Shown: positions 27,029 through 36,621 of the stretch, in pieces
How positions within the stretch are numbered: position 1 is the stretch's first letter
Layout of the letters: each line of letters starts with the position of its first letter
Assembly (NCBI RefSeq): GCF_018967645.1
Contig: NZ_JAHLZF010000005.1
Span: 70,057 to 134,056 of the forward strand
Length of the DNA: 64,000 nucleotides
Origin: Allobacillus halotolerans
GTDB taxonomy: Bacteria; Bacillota; Bacilli; Bacillales; Alkalibacillaceae
Direction: 5' to 3'
The notes under the pieces: model-generated
Seen by the model: only the letters and a program-made list of their open reading frames with translations
Database searches by the model: none
What the model was told of the DNA's origin: nothing
Made by a program: the position numbers and the translations under genes

Positions 27029-28090
27029 ATGAAACGAATTGCAGGCAGTCGTGTATTAAAAACAGGAATCGCTATATTTATCACCGCATGGATTTGTGAA
27101 TGGATCGGTTGGCCACCGGTTTTCGCCGTTATTACAGCAATCGTAACGGTGGAGCCGACCGTTGCCCAATCGATCAAAAAAGGAATCATCCGGTTTCCAG
27201 CTTCCGCAATCGGCTCCTTTTATGCCGTTTTATTTATCACTTTATTTGGTCATTCCGCATTGACCTATGCCTGTGCAGCTGTGTTTACGATCGTCACGAC
27301 GTATCGATTTAAGTTATTTGATGGTTTGCTCGTTGCTACGTTGACGTCCGTTGCCATGATTGAAGTCATTCACGATAATTTTATGGCCTCGTTTTTTATT
27401 CGTCTTGGAACGACAACGATTGGACTGGCTGTCTCTACACTCGTGAATATGTTTTTGATGCCACCAAATTACCAATCGTCAATTACGAACAAATTGAAAA
27501 AATTAGCGCAAGACACAGGTGAAACCATCCAGTGCATTTTTTCAGCTGCTCTGAGTGACCAAAGACAAGACCCGAAGATGCTTGAAACACTCGAGATTTT
27601 AGAAGAAAGAGTGTTTAAAATTGAAGTGCTCATAAATTATCAACGTGACGAAGCGAAATATCACCCGCTAACTGCGGCTGAGAACAATGAACTGAAAGCC
27701 GTTAACAAAAAGCTGACGCAGCTAAAATTAATTAATTACCACATTGAGAACGTATACTATATGACGTCTAAAACACTGGATTTAACCGAACAGGAAAAAG
27801 ATATGCTGTTTATTCATGTAGAAAATGTTTCCCATTCCCTTCAAGTAGCCGAGGACTTTAGCCTTGAAGAGCACCGGGAGCAATTGAAAAAACTTGTCGA
27901 TCTGTTCTGGCGAAACCAAAGTGAAATTATCGAAGAAAAACCAAGGACTACGGCATTTCCATCGCATTTCATTCTACTTTATGAACTGTTGTCGATCTAT
28001 CAATTAGTGGAAAGTTACTTTACGATTAAGCCCGAAGATTTTCAGAAAAAAGAAAAGGCTAAATTGAAACAAACCATTAAAAGAAAATAA
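27029..28090 (+). CDS. Aromatic acid exporter (ArAE/FUSC-like) family membrane protein
   Basis: The 353-residue protein has four or five N-terminal transmembrane segments (to about residue 145), with the family block WPPVFAVITAIVTVEPTVAQSIKKG. A long charged, helical cytosolic domain follows. This is half the transmembrane content of full FUSC/AaeB transporters, as usual for the Bacillus YqjA-type ArAE_1 family. The exported substrate is unknown. The ATG at 27029 follows GGAGATGAAATC. Confidence 0.85.
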   Translation: MKRIAGSRVLKTGIAIFITAWICEWIGWPPVFAVITAIVTVEPTVAQSIKKGIIRFPASAIGSFYAVLFITLFGHSALTYACAAVFTIVTTYRFKLFDGLLVATLTSVAMIEVIHDNFMASFFIRLGTTTIGLAVSTLVNMFLMPPNYQSSITNKLKKLAQDTGETIQCIFSAALSDQRQDPKMLETLEILEERVFKIEVLINYQRDEAKYHPLTAAENNELKAVNKKLTQLKLINYHIENVYYMTSKTLDLTEQEKDMLFIHVENVSHSLQVAEDFSLEEHREQLKKLVDLFWRNQSEIIEEKPRTTAFPSHFILLYELLSIYQLVESYFTIKPEDFQKKEKAKLKQTIKRK

Positions 28091-28116
28091 AGAGAGAACG
28101 ATTTAAAACATACGAA

Positions 28117-28390
28117 GATTAGTGGCGGACTATTCATCGGTAGTGATCTAAAACTGTGTGCTTTCGTTGATTAGAGGCGTTCTATTCAACGGTAGCGAAG
28201 GAAAATTGTGCGCTACCCTCGATTAGAAGCCTCCTATTCAACGGTAGCGAAGGAAAATTGTGCGCTACCCTCGATTAGAGGCGTTCTATTCAACGGTAGC
28301 GAACAAAAAATATGCCCTATCCTCGATTAGAGGCGTGCTATTCAACGGTAGTGAAGAAAAATTGTGCGCTACCCTCGATTAGAAGGATAG
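28117..28390 (-). repeat. Tandem array E: five 52-bp units plus a partial
   Basis: Plus-strand anchors GATTAG lie at 28117, 28169, 28221, 28273, 28325 and 28377, five intervals of exactly 52. Each unit contains ATTCAACGGTAGCG, a short A-rich stretch and GCGCTACCCTC. GGTAGCG/CGCTACC is a 7-bp inverted repeat around AAAATT (TTTT on the minus strand). The unit is drawn on the minus strand because it then follows the aceA terminator and matches arrays B and H in layout. Confidence 0.96.
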
Positions 28391-28395
28391 CACTC

Positions 28396-28425
28396 AAAAA
28401 AACCGCTCCAACTCGGAGCGGTTTT
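28396..28425 (-). terminator. Intrinsic terminator after aceA
   Basis: A 9-bp perfect stem AACCGCTCC/GGAGCGGTT is followed on the minus strand by TTTTTGAG. Array E begins within 10 bp of its U-run. Confidence 0.93.
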
Positions 28426-28434
28426 CTATACCTG

Positions 28435-29709
28435 TTAATTTTTAAATTGCTCTGCTTCCGTTGATCCTGCAAGAGCTGTTGTCGATGAAGTGCCTCCAGA
28501 AATGACTTGGGATACTTCGTCGAAATAGCCTGTTCCAACTTCTCGTTGGTGTCGGGTCGCGGAGTAACCGAACTCTTCACTGAAAAATTCAGCTTGCTGT
28601 AACTCAGAGTAAGCCTTCATTCCTTCGTCTTTATACTTACGAGCTAATTCAAACATGCTGTGGTTCAATGCATGGAATCCAGCTAATGTGACGAATTGGA
28701 ATTTGTAGCCCATTTTTCCGAGTTCTTTTTGGAAATTCGCAATCTCTTCATCCGATAATTTTTTCTTCCAGTTGAATGAAGGTGAACAGTTATAAGCCAA
28801 CAATTTATTTGGATATTTTTCATGAATCGCATCTGCAAAACGCTGTGCTTCCTCCAGATTTGGTTCAGACGTTTCACACCAAATTAAATCAGCATACGGA
28901 GCATAAGCCAATCCACGGGCAATCGCTTGGTCCAAACCGGATTTCGTGCGGTAGAAGCCTTCCACTGTACGTTCACCCGTCAAGAACGGAGCATCGTATG
29001 GATCGACATCGCTCGTAATTAAGTCTGCCGCATTCGCATCTGTTCGGGCAATGATGACGGTTGGCGTACCCAACACGTCTGCTGCCAAACGAGCAGAAAC
29101 TAAATTTTTCACGGCTTGCTGCGTCGGCAATAACACTTTACCACCTAAATGACCACATTTTTTCTCAGATGAAAGTTGATCTTCAAAGTGAACGGCAGAT
29201 GCTCCTGCTTCGATCATTGATTTCGTTAGTTCAAACACATTCAATTGGCCACCAAAACCCGCTTCCGCATCCGCTACAATCGGTGCGAACCAATCAATAG
29301 AGTCGTCACCTTCCGAATAATGAATTTGATCTGCCCGCTGCAATGCCTGGTTAATCCGCTTCACGACATTCGGCACGCTATTGACCGGATATAAGCTTTG
29401 ATCCGGATACATTTGACCGGCCATATTGGCATCTGCAGCTACTTGCCAGCCACTTAGATAAATAGCTTTCAATCCCGCTTTCACTTGCTGAACCGCTTGG
29501 TTACCCGTTAACGCACCAAGTGCATTTACATAGTTTTCTTCATTGATTAACCTCCAAAGCTTCTCAGATCCTCTTTTGGCTAACGTCTGTTCAATTTGTA
29601 AACTTCCTTTTAAACGATCGACATCTTCAGCCGAATAGGGGCGTTCAACACCGACCCAACGCATATTTTCTGCCCAATCTTTTTTCATCTGTTCTACTCT
29701 GTTATTCAT
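28435..29709 (-). CDS. aceA: Isocitrate lyase
   Basis: The 424-residue enzyme splits isocitrate into glyoxylate and succinate. The catalytic signature [13 protein letters not shown] is present, with upstream [10 protein letters not shown] and FEDQ. It starts 3 bp after aceB, with GGAAGGGGAATAAAAG before the ATG inside the end of aceB. With AceB it forms the glyoxylate shunt, which allows growth on acetate or fatty acids; the fad operon at 58-63.6 kb would feed it. The ends match family length. Confidence 0.96.
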   Translation of the reverse strand: MNNRVEQMKKDWAENMRWVGVERPYSAEDVDRLKGSLQIEQTLAKRGSEKLWRLINEENYVNALGALTGNQAVQQVKAGLKAIYLSGWQVAADANMAGQMYPDQSLYPVNSVPNVVKRINQALQRADQIHYSEGDDSIDWFAPIVADAEAGFGGQLNVFELTKSMIEAGASAVHFEDQLSSEKKCGHLGGKVLLPTQQAVKNLVSARLAADVLGTPTVIIARTDANAADLITSDVDPYDAPFLTGERTVEGFYRTKSGLDQAIARGLAYAPYADLIWCETSEPNLEEAQRFADAIHEKYPNKLLAYNCSPSFNWKKKLSDEEIANFQKELGKMGYKFQFVTLAGFHALNHSMFELARKYKDEGMKAYSELQQAEFFSEEFGYSATRHQREVGTGYFDEVSQVISGGTSSTTALAGSTEAEQFKN

Positions 29710-29712
29710 CTT

Positions 29713-31272
29713 TTATTCCCCTTCCTTTAATACGTGATAAGCTGGTAATGTTAAAAATGATTCAAACGAATCTTGTTCGATCAGATCTAAAAATAGTTTT
29801 GTAGCTTGTGGATGCTCAGCCTGTAACTTGTCATCCAACAAATCTTTCACTAAATCAATCGTCACTTTTTCCCCCGTTTCAAGCTTTCCTTCAGGATGCT
29901 TGATCCATTGCCAGACCTGTGCCCGGGAAATTTCTGCAGTTGCTGCATCTTCCATTAAGTTGTTTAACGGAACGGCACCACGTCCCCCTAGCCAAGCTGA
30001 AATATATTGAATGCCGATTTCGATATTCGCACGAAGACCCCCTTCGGTAATCGGCCCTTCAGGTACTTCAAGTAATTGTTCCTCTGTCACTTGCAAATTA
30101 TCTAACTGACAATCAATTTGATTTTTTGTCGGCATGTGTTCATCAAAGACTTCTTTTGCAAGCTGAACCATCGCCGGATGCGCCACCCATGTGCCATCAT
30201 GGCCATCTTTTACTTCACGTAATTTATCGTTGCGCACTTTTTCATAAGCTTCTTTGTTTTTCGCTTCATCATTTTTCACAGGAATTTGTGCTGCCATTCC
30301 TCCAATTGCCGGAGCATTCCGCTTATGGCAAGTTTGGATTGTCAACAGTGAATACGCTCTCATAAACGGTACTTCCATCGTCACCAATTTACGATCCGGA
30401 AAGAGTACATGCTCGTGATTCTGAAAGTTTTTGATATAGCTAAAAATGTAATCCCAACGTCCGCAGTTCAACCCTGCTGAATGCTCTTTCAATTCAAATA
30501 AAATTTCATCCATTTCGAAAGCTGCAGAAATCGTTTCAATAAGAACTGTTGCTTTAATTGTCCCTTGAGGAATGCCAAGCTCATCTTGCGCGAATACGAA
30601 AACGTCATTCCAAAGCCTTGCTTCTTGGTGATTTTCCAATTTAGGCAAATAAAAATATGGGCCTGAACCTTGCTCGATCAGTTGCTTCGCATTGTGATAA
30701 AAATACAAACCGAAATCAACAAGGCTCCCTGACATTGGCTCATTTTCTACCGTTAAGTGTGTCTCTTCTAAGTGCCATCCGCGTGGGCGGACGATTAGTA
30801 CAGCAGGATTATCGTTTAATTGATAAAACTTTCCATTATCGGCCGTGAAATCAACTTCCCGGCGAATAGCATCCTTTAGATTTTTTTGTCCGTTGATCAT
30901 GTTGCTCCATGTCGGACTGGAAGAATCCTCGAAATCCGCCATAAACGTCTTTGCACCTGAGTTCAATGCATTGATAATCATTTTACGGTCGACTGGTCCA
31001 GTAATTTCTACCCGGCGATCCTGAAGGTCTTCAGGTATATCAGCAACCGTCCAATCACTTTCACGAATATCTTTTGTCTCATCTAAAAAGTGTAGCGTAG
31101 CTCCTTGATTGAAAGCCTCTTGCGCTTTTTCACGCTGTTCCAAAAGAGATTTTCGTTTTTCATTAAAATTTCTGTGCAGTTTGTGAAGAAAATCAACGGC
31201 ACCTTCTGTCAAAATCTCTTTCTCCACCTGTTTAACCTGGTCGTAATGTTGAGATAAATCAGTCGTAGACAT
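29713..31272 (-). CDS. aceB: Malate synthase A
   Basis: The 519-residue enzyme condenses glyoxylate with acetyl-CoA to malate. Visible blocks include the [19 protein letters not shown] glyoxylate/magnesium region, [10 protein letters not shown], and [20 protein letters not shown]. Length fits the A isoform. It is the first large gene of the aceB-aceA operon. The ATG at 31272 follows GGGGTGTAAAGG. A 31-codon Cys-rich ORF lies 72 bp upstream on the same strand. Confidence 0.96.
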   Translation of the reverse strand: MSTTDLSQHYDQVKQVEKEILTEGAVDFLHKLHRNFNEKRKSLLEQREKAQEAFNQGATLHFLDETKDIRESDWTVADIPEDLQDRRVEITGPVDRKMIINALNSGAKTFMADFEDSSSPTWSNMINGQKNLKDAIRREVDFTADNGKFYQLNDNPAVLIVRPRGWHLEETHLTVENEPMSGSLVDFGLYFYHNAKQLIEQGSGPYFYLPKLENHQEARLWNDVFVFAQDELGIPQGTIKATVLIETISAAFEMDEILFELKEHSAGLNCGRWDYIFSYIKNFQNHEHVLFPDRKLVTMEVPFMRAYSLLTIQTCHKRNAPAIGGMAAQIPVKNDEAKNKEAYEKVRNDKLREVKDGHDGTWVAHPAMVQLAKEVFDEHMPTKNQIDCQLDNLQVTEEQLLEVPEGPITEGGLRANIEIGIQYISAWLGGRGAVPLNNLMEDAATAEISRAQVWQWIKHPEGKLETGEKVTIDLVKDLLDDKLQAEHPQATKLFLDLIEQDSFESFLTLPAYHVLKEGE

Positions 31273-31344
31273 CCTTTACACCCCTATTGTTATACTACAT
31301 ATTTAATATCTATCATTTGTACTAATACAGTTTGAGCAAAAAAA

Positions 31345-31440
31345 TTACTCTGCTCTTTTTGATAAGCAATATTCACATACAAGATGCTGGCAGTTATGCT
31401 CAATCACTTTTCCGCATTCACAGCAAGAAGTCTGTTTCAC
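31345..31440 (-). CDS. Cys-rich 31-residue peptide upstream of aceBA
   Basis: A GTG at 31440 lies 7 nt after a perfect AAGGAGG and opens a 31-codon ORF. The peptide has CCEC near the N terminus, then C-x2-H-x3-C-x2-C, ending KRAE. That is six cysteines and two histidines, enough for one zinc site. The sigma-A promoter at 31494-31522 is upstream. It may be a leader or regulator for aceBA, or an independent small protein. I do not recognise a family. Confidence 0.65.
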   Translation of the reverse strand: MKQTSCCECGKVIEHNCQHLVCEYCLSKRAE

Positions 31441-31481
31441 TATGAACCCTCCTTTTATAGTACAACTATTATTATTTACTG

Positions 31482-31522
31482 CTGTTATAAAACAGTATAT
31501 GTATTATCTTTTTAAAAATCAA
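31482..31522 (-). promoter_or_regulatory. Sigma-A promoter and candidate operator for the Cys-rich ORF/aceBA unit
   Basis: On the minus strand TTGATT (31522-31517), a 17-nt spacer and TATACT (31499-31494) form a good sigma-A promoter. CTGTT-ATAA-AACAG (31482-31495) is an inverted repeat overlapping the initiation region and could be an operator. The regulator is unknown. Confidence 0.7.
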
Positions 31523-31587
31523 CCCTTAATCACAAAATTTTTGCAATTATTTTTAAAAACTTTATAGATCAACGACTGATAACCAAT

Positions 31588-31631
31588 AAAAAAACCGGTC
31601 ACTGATGTTTTTGAAACATCAGCAACCGATT
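31588..31631 (-). terminator. Intrinsic terminator after metS
   Basis: On the minus strand CTGATGTTT pairs with AAACATCAG, extended by CGGT/ACCG, followed by TTTTTTTATTGG. Confidence 0.9.
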
Positions 31632-31651
31632 CTTTCATGAAATCATTTTAT

Positions 31652-31756
31652 TTAGCTTTCCTTTGCTTTCTTCCTTGCATAAACAATACTTGAGGCTAAG
31701 CCTCCCCAAATAATAACCATTCCTAAAATCATCATCACAACGGCTCCGGCAGACAT
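31652..31756 (-). CDS. metS: MetS-family small subunit of an NSS transporter
   Basis: A 34-residue membrane peptide (MSAGAVVMMILGMVIIWGGL...ARKKAKES) has one transmembrane segment and a basic tail, the pattern of the methionine/alanine importer small subunit MetS. Its ATG overlaps the stop of the large subunit as TAATG (31754-31758), indicating translational coupling. GGTGGCGAAC precedes it as an SD. In Corynebacterium both subunits are needed for transport; that is family knowledge. Confidence 0.9.
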   Translation of the reverse strand: MSAGAVVMMILGMVIIWGGLASSIVYARKKAKES

Positions 31757-33279
31757 TAGTTCGCCACCTCCTCATCATCGTCATCAGCAGCTTGGTTTAC
31801 TTGTTGAGCTGGCCATTTTTTCGTTGCGAATAAGGCACCAGCCATCATGACACCAATCGCAACTACCCAACCGAAGTTAAACAGGAAGTCTAACGGATAA
31901 CCTTCATATGCTGCTGAGATTTCTGATTTGATGTTTTGAAGCATCATATATCCTAAAACAACTGGTGTGATGACACCCAGCGATACTCTCCACCATGCAG
32001 CCAATGGAATGTCAGATACCGAGTTTGCATGGGATTGTAGATCTCTCAATCCTTTCGCAAACCAAGCGACTGCGACAACTTCAAACAGACCCGCCAATGC
32101 TACACCATAGTTATTAATAAAGTGGTCGACGGTATCGAGCAATACAAGCCCACCTTGCGTGGCATAAGCAATGGAAATTATTGCGGCAAGACCTCCACCA
32201 AATAATACTGATTTCGTACGAGAAATATTAAATTTCTCAGAAACAGCAGCGATATACGTTTCTGAAATTGAAATCAACGATGATAGACCTGCCAAGACGA
32301 GTGACGCGAAGAACAAGAAACCGAATACACCTGGTAAGAATGGCATTTGGTTAATGATCTCCGGGAAGACGGCAAACGCCAACATAATTCCGCCTTGTAC
32401 AAATCCTTCATCAGTGATGTTTTGACCTGTTGCCATCGCCATAAATCCAAGTGCTGCGAAAACTCCGATTCCTGCAAGCAGTTCAAATGAAGAGTTCGCA
32501 AACCCTGTAATAAACGCATTATTAGTAATGTCTGACTTTCTTCCCAAGTAAGAAGAATACGTAATCATGATCGCAAAACCAATGGATAAACTAAAGAAAA
32601 TCTGTCCATATGCCGCGACCCAGACTTGACCGCTCATGATTTGATCCCAATTCGGCTGGAAGAACGCATTCAAACCATCTAATGCTCCGTCTAATGTAAC
32701 CGCTCGAATAACGATCAATAAGAACAAGACAGCCAATGTCGGAATAAAGATTTTGTTTGCAACCTCAATCCCTCTTCTGACACCACGGACCAAGACACCT
32801 AGAACGACTACCCAGATAAAGATTAATGGGATGAAGACGGATGGAACAATACTTCCGAATTTCCCTGGATCCGTCATTTCTAGGAAGTTACCAGTTAAGA
32901 ATCCACTCGTATCGTCTCCCCATTGTTGTCCGAATGAAAAGTAAGCAAACATGACTGCCCACGCGATAATGACCGCGTAAAAGGTTGAAATGACAAAAGA
33001 AATTAGCACTTGCCACCAACCAATCCATTCGAAACCTTTGCTGATTCCACTTAAGGATCGCGGTGCAGATCCACGATACTTATGCCCGATTGTATATTCC
33101 ATGATGAGAAGCGGTATACCTGCAGTTAATAAAGCAAATAAGTACGGAATAAAAAATGCTCCCCCACCATTTTCATAAGCGACTGCGGGGAAACGCCAGA
33201 TGTTACCTAAACCAATGGCCGACCCCATCGCCGCAAGCAGGAATCCTAGCCTAGTTCCCCACTGTGAACGTTCGTTCAT
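31756..33279 (-). CDS. Sodium-dependent neurotransmitter:sodium symporter (NSS) family amino-acid transporter
   Basis: The 507-residue protein has about 12 transmembrane segments. The N terminus RLGFLLAAMGSAIGLGNIWRF is the NSS sodium/substrate-site signature. The adjacent MetS-like peptide points to methionine and/or alanine as substrates. This gene is the MetP-type large subunit; the symbol is withheld because metP also names an ABC permease here. The ATG at 33279 follows GGGGAGAGAAAC. A consensus promoter lies 100 bp upstream. Confidence 0.93.
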   Translation of the reverse strand: MNERSQWGTRLGFLLAAMGSAIGLGNIWRFPAVAYENGGGAFFIPYLFALLTAGIPLLIMEYTIGHKYRGSAPRSLSGISKGFEWIGWWQVLISFVISTFYAVIIAWAVMFAYFSFGQQWGDDTSGFLTGNFLEMTDPGKFGSIVPSVFIPLIFIWVVVLGVLVRGVRRGIEVANKIFIPTLAVLFLLIVIRAVTLDGALDGLNAFFQPNWDQIMSGQVWVAAYGQIFFSLSIGFAIMITYSSYLGRKSDITNNAFITGFANSSFELLAGIGVFAALGFMAMATGQNITDEGFVQGGIMLAFAVFPEIINQMPFLPGVFGFLFFASLVLAGLSSLISISETYIAAVSEKFNISRTKSVLFGGGLAAIISIAYATQGGLVLLDTVDHFINNYGVALAGLFEVVAVAWFAKGLRDLQSHANSVSDIPLAAWWRVSLGVITPVVLGYMMLQNIKSEISAAYEGYPLDFLFNFGWVVAIGVMMAGALFATKKWPAQQVNQAADDDDEEVAN

Positions 33280-33376
33280 GTTTCTCTCCCCTTTCGATAT
33301 TTATACTAAAATTCTATGTAGTTTGCGAGCATATAATGTTTAAAAGTTCAGAATACTCACAACTACTTATTTGCTT

Positions 33377-33405
33377 ATTATAATAGGGTAATCAGTTATT
33401 GTCAA
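33377..33405 (-). promoter_or_regulatory. Consensus sigma-A promoter for the NSS transporter
   Basis: On the minus strand a perfect TTGACA (33405-33400), a 17-nt spacer and a perfect TATAAT (33382-33377) are present, about 98 bp before the start codon. Confidence 0.9.
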
Positions 33406-33466
33406 AGTATTTTGATAAAAAGAAATATTTAAATTAATAGGTAAAAAATTCCTAGTTTTACCACAT

Positions 33467-33513
33467 AAATAAAACCGCTCTAATTACGATTTTATCCGTA
33501 ATTAAAGCGGCTT
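33467..33513 (-). terminator. Intrinsic terminator after the lysine transporter gene
   Basis: On the minus strand GCCGCTTTAATTACG pairs with CGTAATTAGAGCGGT (wobbles included) and is followed by TTTATTTATG. Confidence 0.92.
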
Positions 33514-33523
33514 TGAGCTAAAT

Positions 33524-35077
33524 TTATGCTGTATCTTTTTTCATGAATAATTGTTTTGCCAAATAGGCTAATAGAACTAAAGTAGCAATCGTAACGATTA
33601 GCGACAAGAGCAGGGAATCCGTCCATGCAAATAATAGGTATCCAACGCTTGAAGCCACTGCAGCTAAAACGGCATATGGGATCTGTGTTAATACGTGATC
33701 GATATGGTTGGCCCCTGCACCGGTTGATGACAGGACAGATGTATCTGAAATCGGTGAGCAGTGGTCGCCAAATACTGAACCAGCAAGTACTGATGCCAAT
33801 GCTGGTATGAATAAACTTGGATCAAGTGTCACGGCCATTGAACCTGCAATCGGTAGCATGATCCCAAATGTTCCCCATGAAGTTCCTGTTGAAAAAGCCA
33901 TAAAGCCACTGACGATAAAGAGTAAGAATGGCAAGTAAGCAACATTAATATTCGATTTCTCCACTAATCCCGACAAGTAAGCATCTGTCCCGATAGCGTC
34001 GATGATGGAAACGATCATCCAAGCTAAAACTAATATATAAATTGCTGGGAGCATAGCTTTTATGCCTTCGATACTTACACGGCCAAAACTCGTTTTTTCA
34101 CCGCCTTGTCTGAAATAGAAAATGATCGATACGAGCAATGCGACGAAACCACCAACAACTAACGATAGGTTAACGTCTGTATCAGCAAAAATAGAAATCA
34201 AATTGGTTTCACCACTTGCTTGAATACCTGTATAAATCATCATTGATAGAGTCACAGCGATCAATACGACAATCGGAATCATTAAATGCCCGACTTTTCC
34301 TAAACTGTTTTCGTAAATCTCTGATTGTAAATCCCCTGGTATATCGTCGTTATCGGGATCAACTAATTGACCCGTTTCTTTAGCACGATCTTCATGCTTT
34401 TTCATCGGTCCGATGTCTAAGTTCAACCAAGCAACTAAAAATACGAGTAAAATTGCAGAAATCGCATAAAAGTTGTACGGTACCATTTGAATGAAGGAAT
34501 TAAACGCCTGATAATTCGTCAACTCATTCGCAGAAATAATGGTTGCGATAATCCCGATGATATAAGCCCCCCAACTCGAAATCGGAGACAAAACCGTCAC
34601 GGGCGCTGATGTTGAATCAATTAAGTAAGCGAGCTTTGCACGAGAAACACGATGTCGATCGGTAACTGGACGAGAGACTTGACCAATCGTCAAGCTGTTG
34701 AAATAGTCATCAATGAAAATTCCCATTCCTAACAAACCCGTCATGTACTGTGAACCTTCGCGTGTACGAATTTTGTGAATAGCCCAATCCCCAAAAGCTT
34801 TTGCTCCGCCAGATGCTGTTAAGAATGCAATCAACATGCCTAAAAATAATAAAAAGATAATTAGCTGGATACTCCACAGATCCCAGGCACCTTCGGCATA
34901 AAATAATTCCTGGAACGTAAACCAAATTCGTTTAATGGTTTCAAAAATATCAAAACTCTCAATCATTAATGCCCCAACAACTATCCCTGCGCCTAACGAA
35001 AGCAACACTTTGCGCGTAAGCAACACAAGGATAATCATTAAAATCGGCGGTATTAATGAATAAATCGTACCTTCCAT
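33524..35077 (-). CDS. lysW: NhaC-superfamily transporter, probable lysine importer LysW
   Basis: The 517-residue protein has about 11-12 transmembrane segments and the NhaC-type pattern: GIFIDDYFNSLTIGQVSRPV, IDSTSAPVTVLSPISSW and GDHCSPISDTSVLSSTGA. By sequence alone it would be called a Na+/H+ antiporter. A lysine riboswitch and a leader terminator precede it, and comparative riboswitch studies predicted an NhaC-like lysine transporter (LysW) in such a setting. The ATG at 35077 follows AAGGAGTGGGGTCA; an 11-residue extension was rejected. Confidence 0.85.
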   Translation of the reverse strand: MEGTIYSLIPPILMIILVLLTRKVLLSLGAGIVVGALMIESFDIFETIKRIWFTFQELFYAEGAWDLWSIQLIIFLLFLGMLIAFLTASGGAKAFGDWAIHKIRTREGSQYMTGLLGMGIFIDDYFNSLTIGQVSRPVTDRHRVSRAKLAYLIDSTSAPVTVLSPISSWGAYIIGIIATIISANELTNYQAFNSFIQMVPYNFYAISAILLVFLVAWLNLDIGPMKKHEDRAKETGQLVDPDNDDIPGDLQSEIYENSLGKVGHLMIPIVVLIAVTLSMMIYTGIQASGETNLISIFADTDVNLSLVVGGFVALLVSIIFYFRQGGEKTSFGRVSIEGIKAMLPAIYILVLAWMIVSIIDAIGTDAYLSGLVEKSNINVAYLPFLLFIVSGFMAFSTGTSWGTFGIMLPIAGSMAVTLDPSLFIPALASVLAGSVFGDHCSPISDTSVLSSTGAGANHIDHVLTQIPYAVLAAVASSVGYLLFAWTDSLLLSLIVTIATLVLLAYLAKQLFMKKDTA

Positions 35078-35192
35078 TGACCCCACTCCTTTTTGTGTAA
35101 TGTAATTCATTCTTTTCTAAGTTTTTCTTGGACTTACTACTAGCCTATTTTCTTCTGGTGGAAAATATTTTAGGCATTTTATTTTTCACAAA

Positions 35193-35228
35193 TAAAAAAA
35201 GTAATGATAGAGAAATCTACCATTACTT
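35193..35228 (-). terminator. Riboswitch-controlled leader terminator before lysW
   Basis: On the minus strand AGTAATGGTAG pairs with CTATCATTACT (one wobble) and is followed by TTTTTTTATTTG. It lies just after the lysine aptamer and 115 nt before the lysW start, so it can act as the expression platform. Confidence 0.93.
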
Positions 35229-35239
35229 TTGGTCCATTT

Positions 35240-35412
35240 CCCCGATCTGTAGCTCCCCGTTATTTCGGTACGAGAGAATGCACTTTCTTCAAGTACATTC
35301 CAGCATGAATGCCGTGACTGCAATCATACTTCGGCAATTAACCCTTTCGTTTATGGTCATCGGTGTCACCCTCGCATAACTTACTTTTGTTAACTGCGCC
35401 TCTACCCCATCA
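35240..35412 (-). promoter_or_regulatory. Lysine riboswitch (L-box)
   Basis: On the minus strand the conserved elements appear in order: GTAGAGGCGCAG, AAGTAAG, GAAAGGG, TTGCCGAAGT, and the closing GGGGAGCTAC, which pairs with the 5' GTAG. These match the lysC-leader consensus core. The aptamer spans about 35249-35405. Lysine binding should favour the downstream terminator. Confidence 0.93.
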
Positions 35413-35473
35413 GTGGTGGTTGTTTTCTATTTAATTTTTTAATTTTTACTCGTACCGATAATATAGCATACTT

Positions 35474-36271
35474 CTATTGTCCTGTAAATTCCTCAGGAGG
35501 TACGGCTAGATCAATGTCGGATGAAGAATCACTGCCTGAACTATAAAAGTTCGGTACTTTTCCTGGAATGACTCCAACATATACGGGTATATCTGTCTCA
35601 ACAACTGTTGTCGATGTAGAAAAAGGAATAACGATTTGCACATTTGCTTGAATATTAATCGACAACTCAATCATCGCATTGTTAATACCGTATTCCGTTA
35701 TTTTCCGGCGAAAGTCTGATTGCACATCACCAACTACACTGAAATGGACAGGAACTTGGGGACCGAGATTCGCTAACAACGTATTCCCTGTTGCTTGCCC
35801 GATCGGAATTCGTACAATCGCCCGATGCTCTTCCACTGTATCTTCTTGAATGACTACATCATCATCAATATCAAAATCCAAGGAGTCTTCTGGGGTAATT
35901 TCACCCCGTTCGATTCGCTTCAGGTAGTTTTGTACACGAAACGTCGTATTTCGAAGAACCCGGTTTACAACAACCGCATTCCAACCGACGGATACAATTT
36001 CACCATTGTTGTCTGTTTCAATTTGAACCAAATCTTCTACTTGAAGGTCGTCAACAATTCTCTTACTGACCGCTTCATTGATGGCTTCTCGTGCAAATTG
36101 ACTTGTTTTTTTTTCTGCGATATCAATTAAAGTCGGTTCAATTCCTTTATCAATCACCCAGACAGACAGAATAAGCGCACAAATAAATACAACAAAAGTC
36201 ATCGATAGGATCTGGCCTAAACTTTTGGGCTTTCTTTTCTTCCAAACTAGCTTATTCGGTCGTCTGCGCAC
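35474..36271 (-). CDS. yunB: Sporulation protein YunB
   Basis: The 265-residue protein has a basic N terminus, one transmembrane segment (about 23-42) and a large extracytoplasmic domain. Conserved stretches include SVGWNAVVVNRVLRNTTF, IPIGQATGNTLLANLGPQVP and VVETDIPVYVGVIPG. It matches B. subtilis YunB, made in the mother cell under sigma-E and needed for proper spore formation; mechanism unknown. It starts 68 bp beyond array F. Confidence 0.92.
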   Translation of the reverse strand: MRRRPNKLVWKKRKPKSLGQILSMTFVVFICALILSVWVIDKGIEPTLIDIAEKKTSQFAREAINEAVSKRIVDDLQVEDLVQIETDNNGEIVSVGWNAVVVNRVLRNTTFRVQNYLKRIERGEITPEDSLDFDIDDDVVIQEDTVEEHRAIVRIPIGQATGNTLLANLGPQVPVHFSVVGDVQSDFRRKITEYGINNAMIELSINIQANVQIVIPFSTSTTVVETDIPVYVGVIPGKVPNFYSSGSDSSSDIDLAVPPEEFTGQ

Positions 36272-36339
36272 ACGAAAACCCCCTTACACTGAAGTTTATG
36301 CATCAGAGTAAGCGGACATGACTTATGGATTTAGGTGCG

Positions 36340-36612
36340 CTGACTGTCGATGAAGAGGGGTTGACTGTCGATAAACGTGCGCTCACTGTTGATAAAGCCG
36401 TTCCAACTGTCGATAAACGCACACTGACTGCTGATAAAATCTCTCCAACTGTCGATAAACGCGAGCTCACTGTTGATAAACGCTTCCCAACTGTCGATAA
36501 ACGCGAACTGACTGTTGATAAAAGCTCTCCAACTGTTGATAAAGGCGCACTGACTGCCGATAAAAGCTCTCCAACTGTCGATCAACACGAGCTTACTGTT
36601 GATCAACCTAAC
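36340..36612 (-). repeat. Tandem array F: thirteen 21-bp units, TTTATCGACAG family
   Basis: Thirteen units of exactly 21 bp have the minus-strand core TTTATCGACAGT followed by alternating TGGAGAGC-like and GAGCTCGC-like parts, giving a weak 42-bp higher-order period. A degenerate fourteenth unit may lie at 36319-36339. It begins 10 bp after the HD-GYP gene terminator, reading with that gene. The core TTTATCGAC is shared with arrays A, I and J. Open frames on both strands encode only heptad repeats (LTVDKRE). Confidence 0.96.
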
Positions 36613-36621
36613 AAACCCCAC

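Noticed and set aside
33524-35077. Call as a housekeeping Na+/H+ antiporter
   Set aside because: The lysine riboswitch and leader terminator make lysine import more likely, although the protein family alone would allow antiport.
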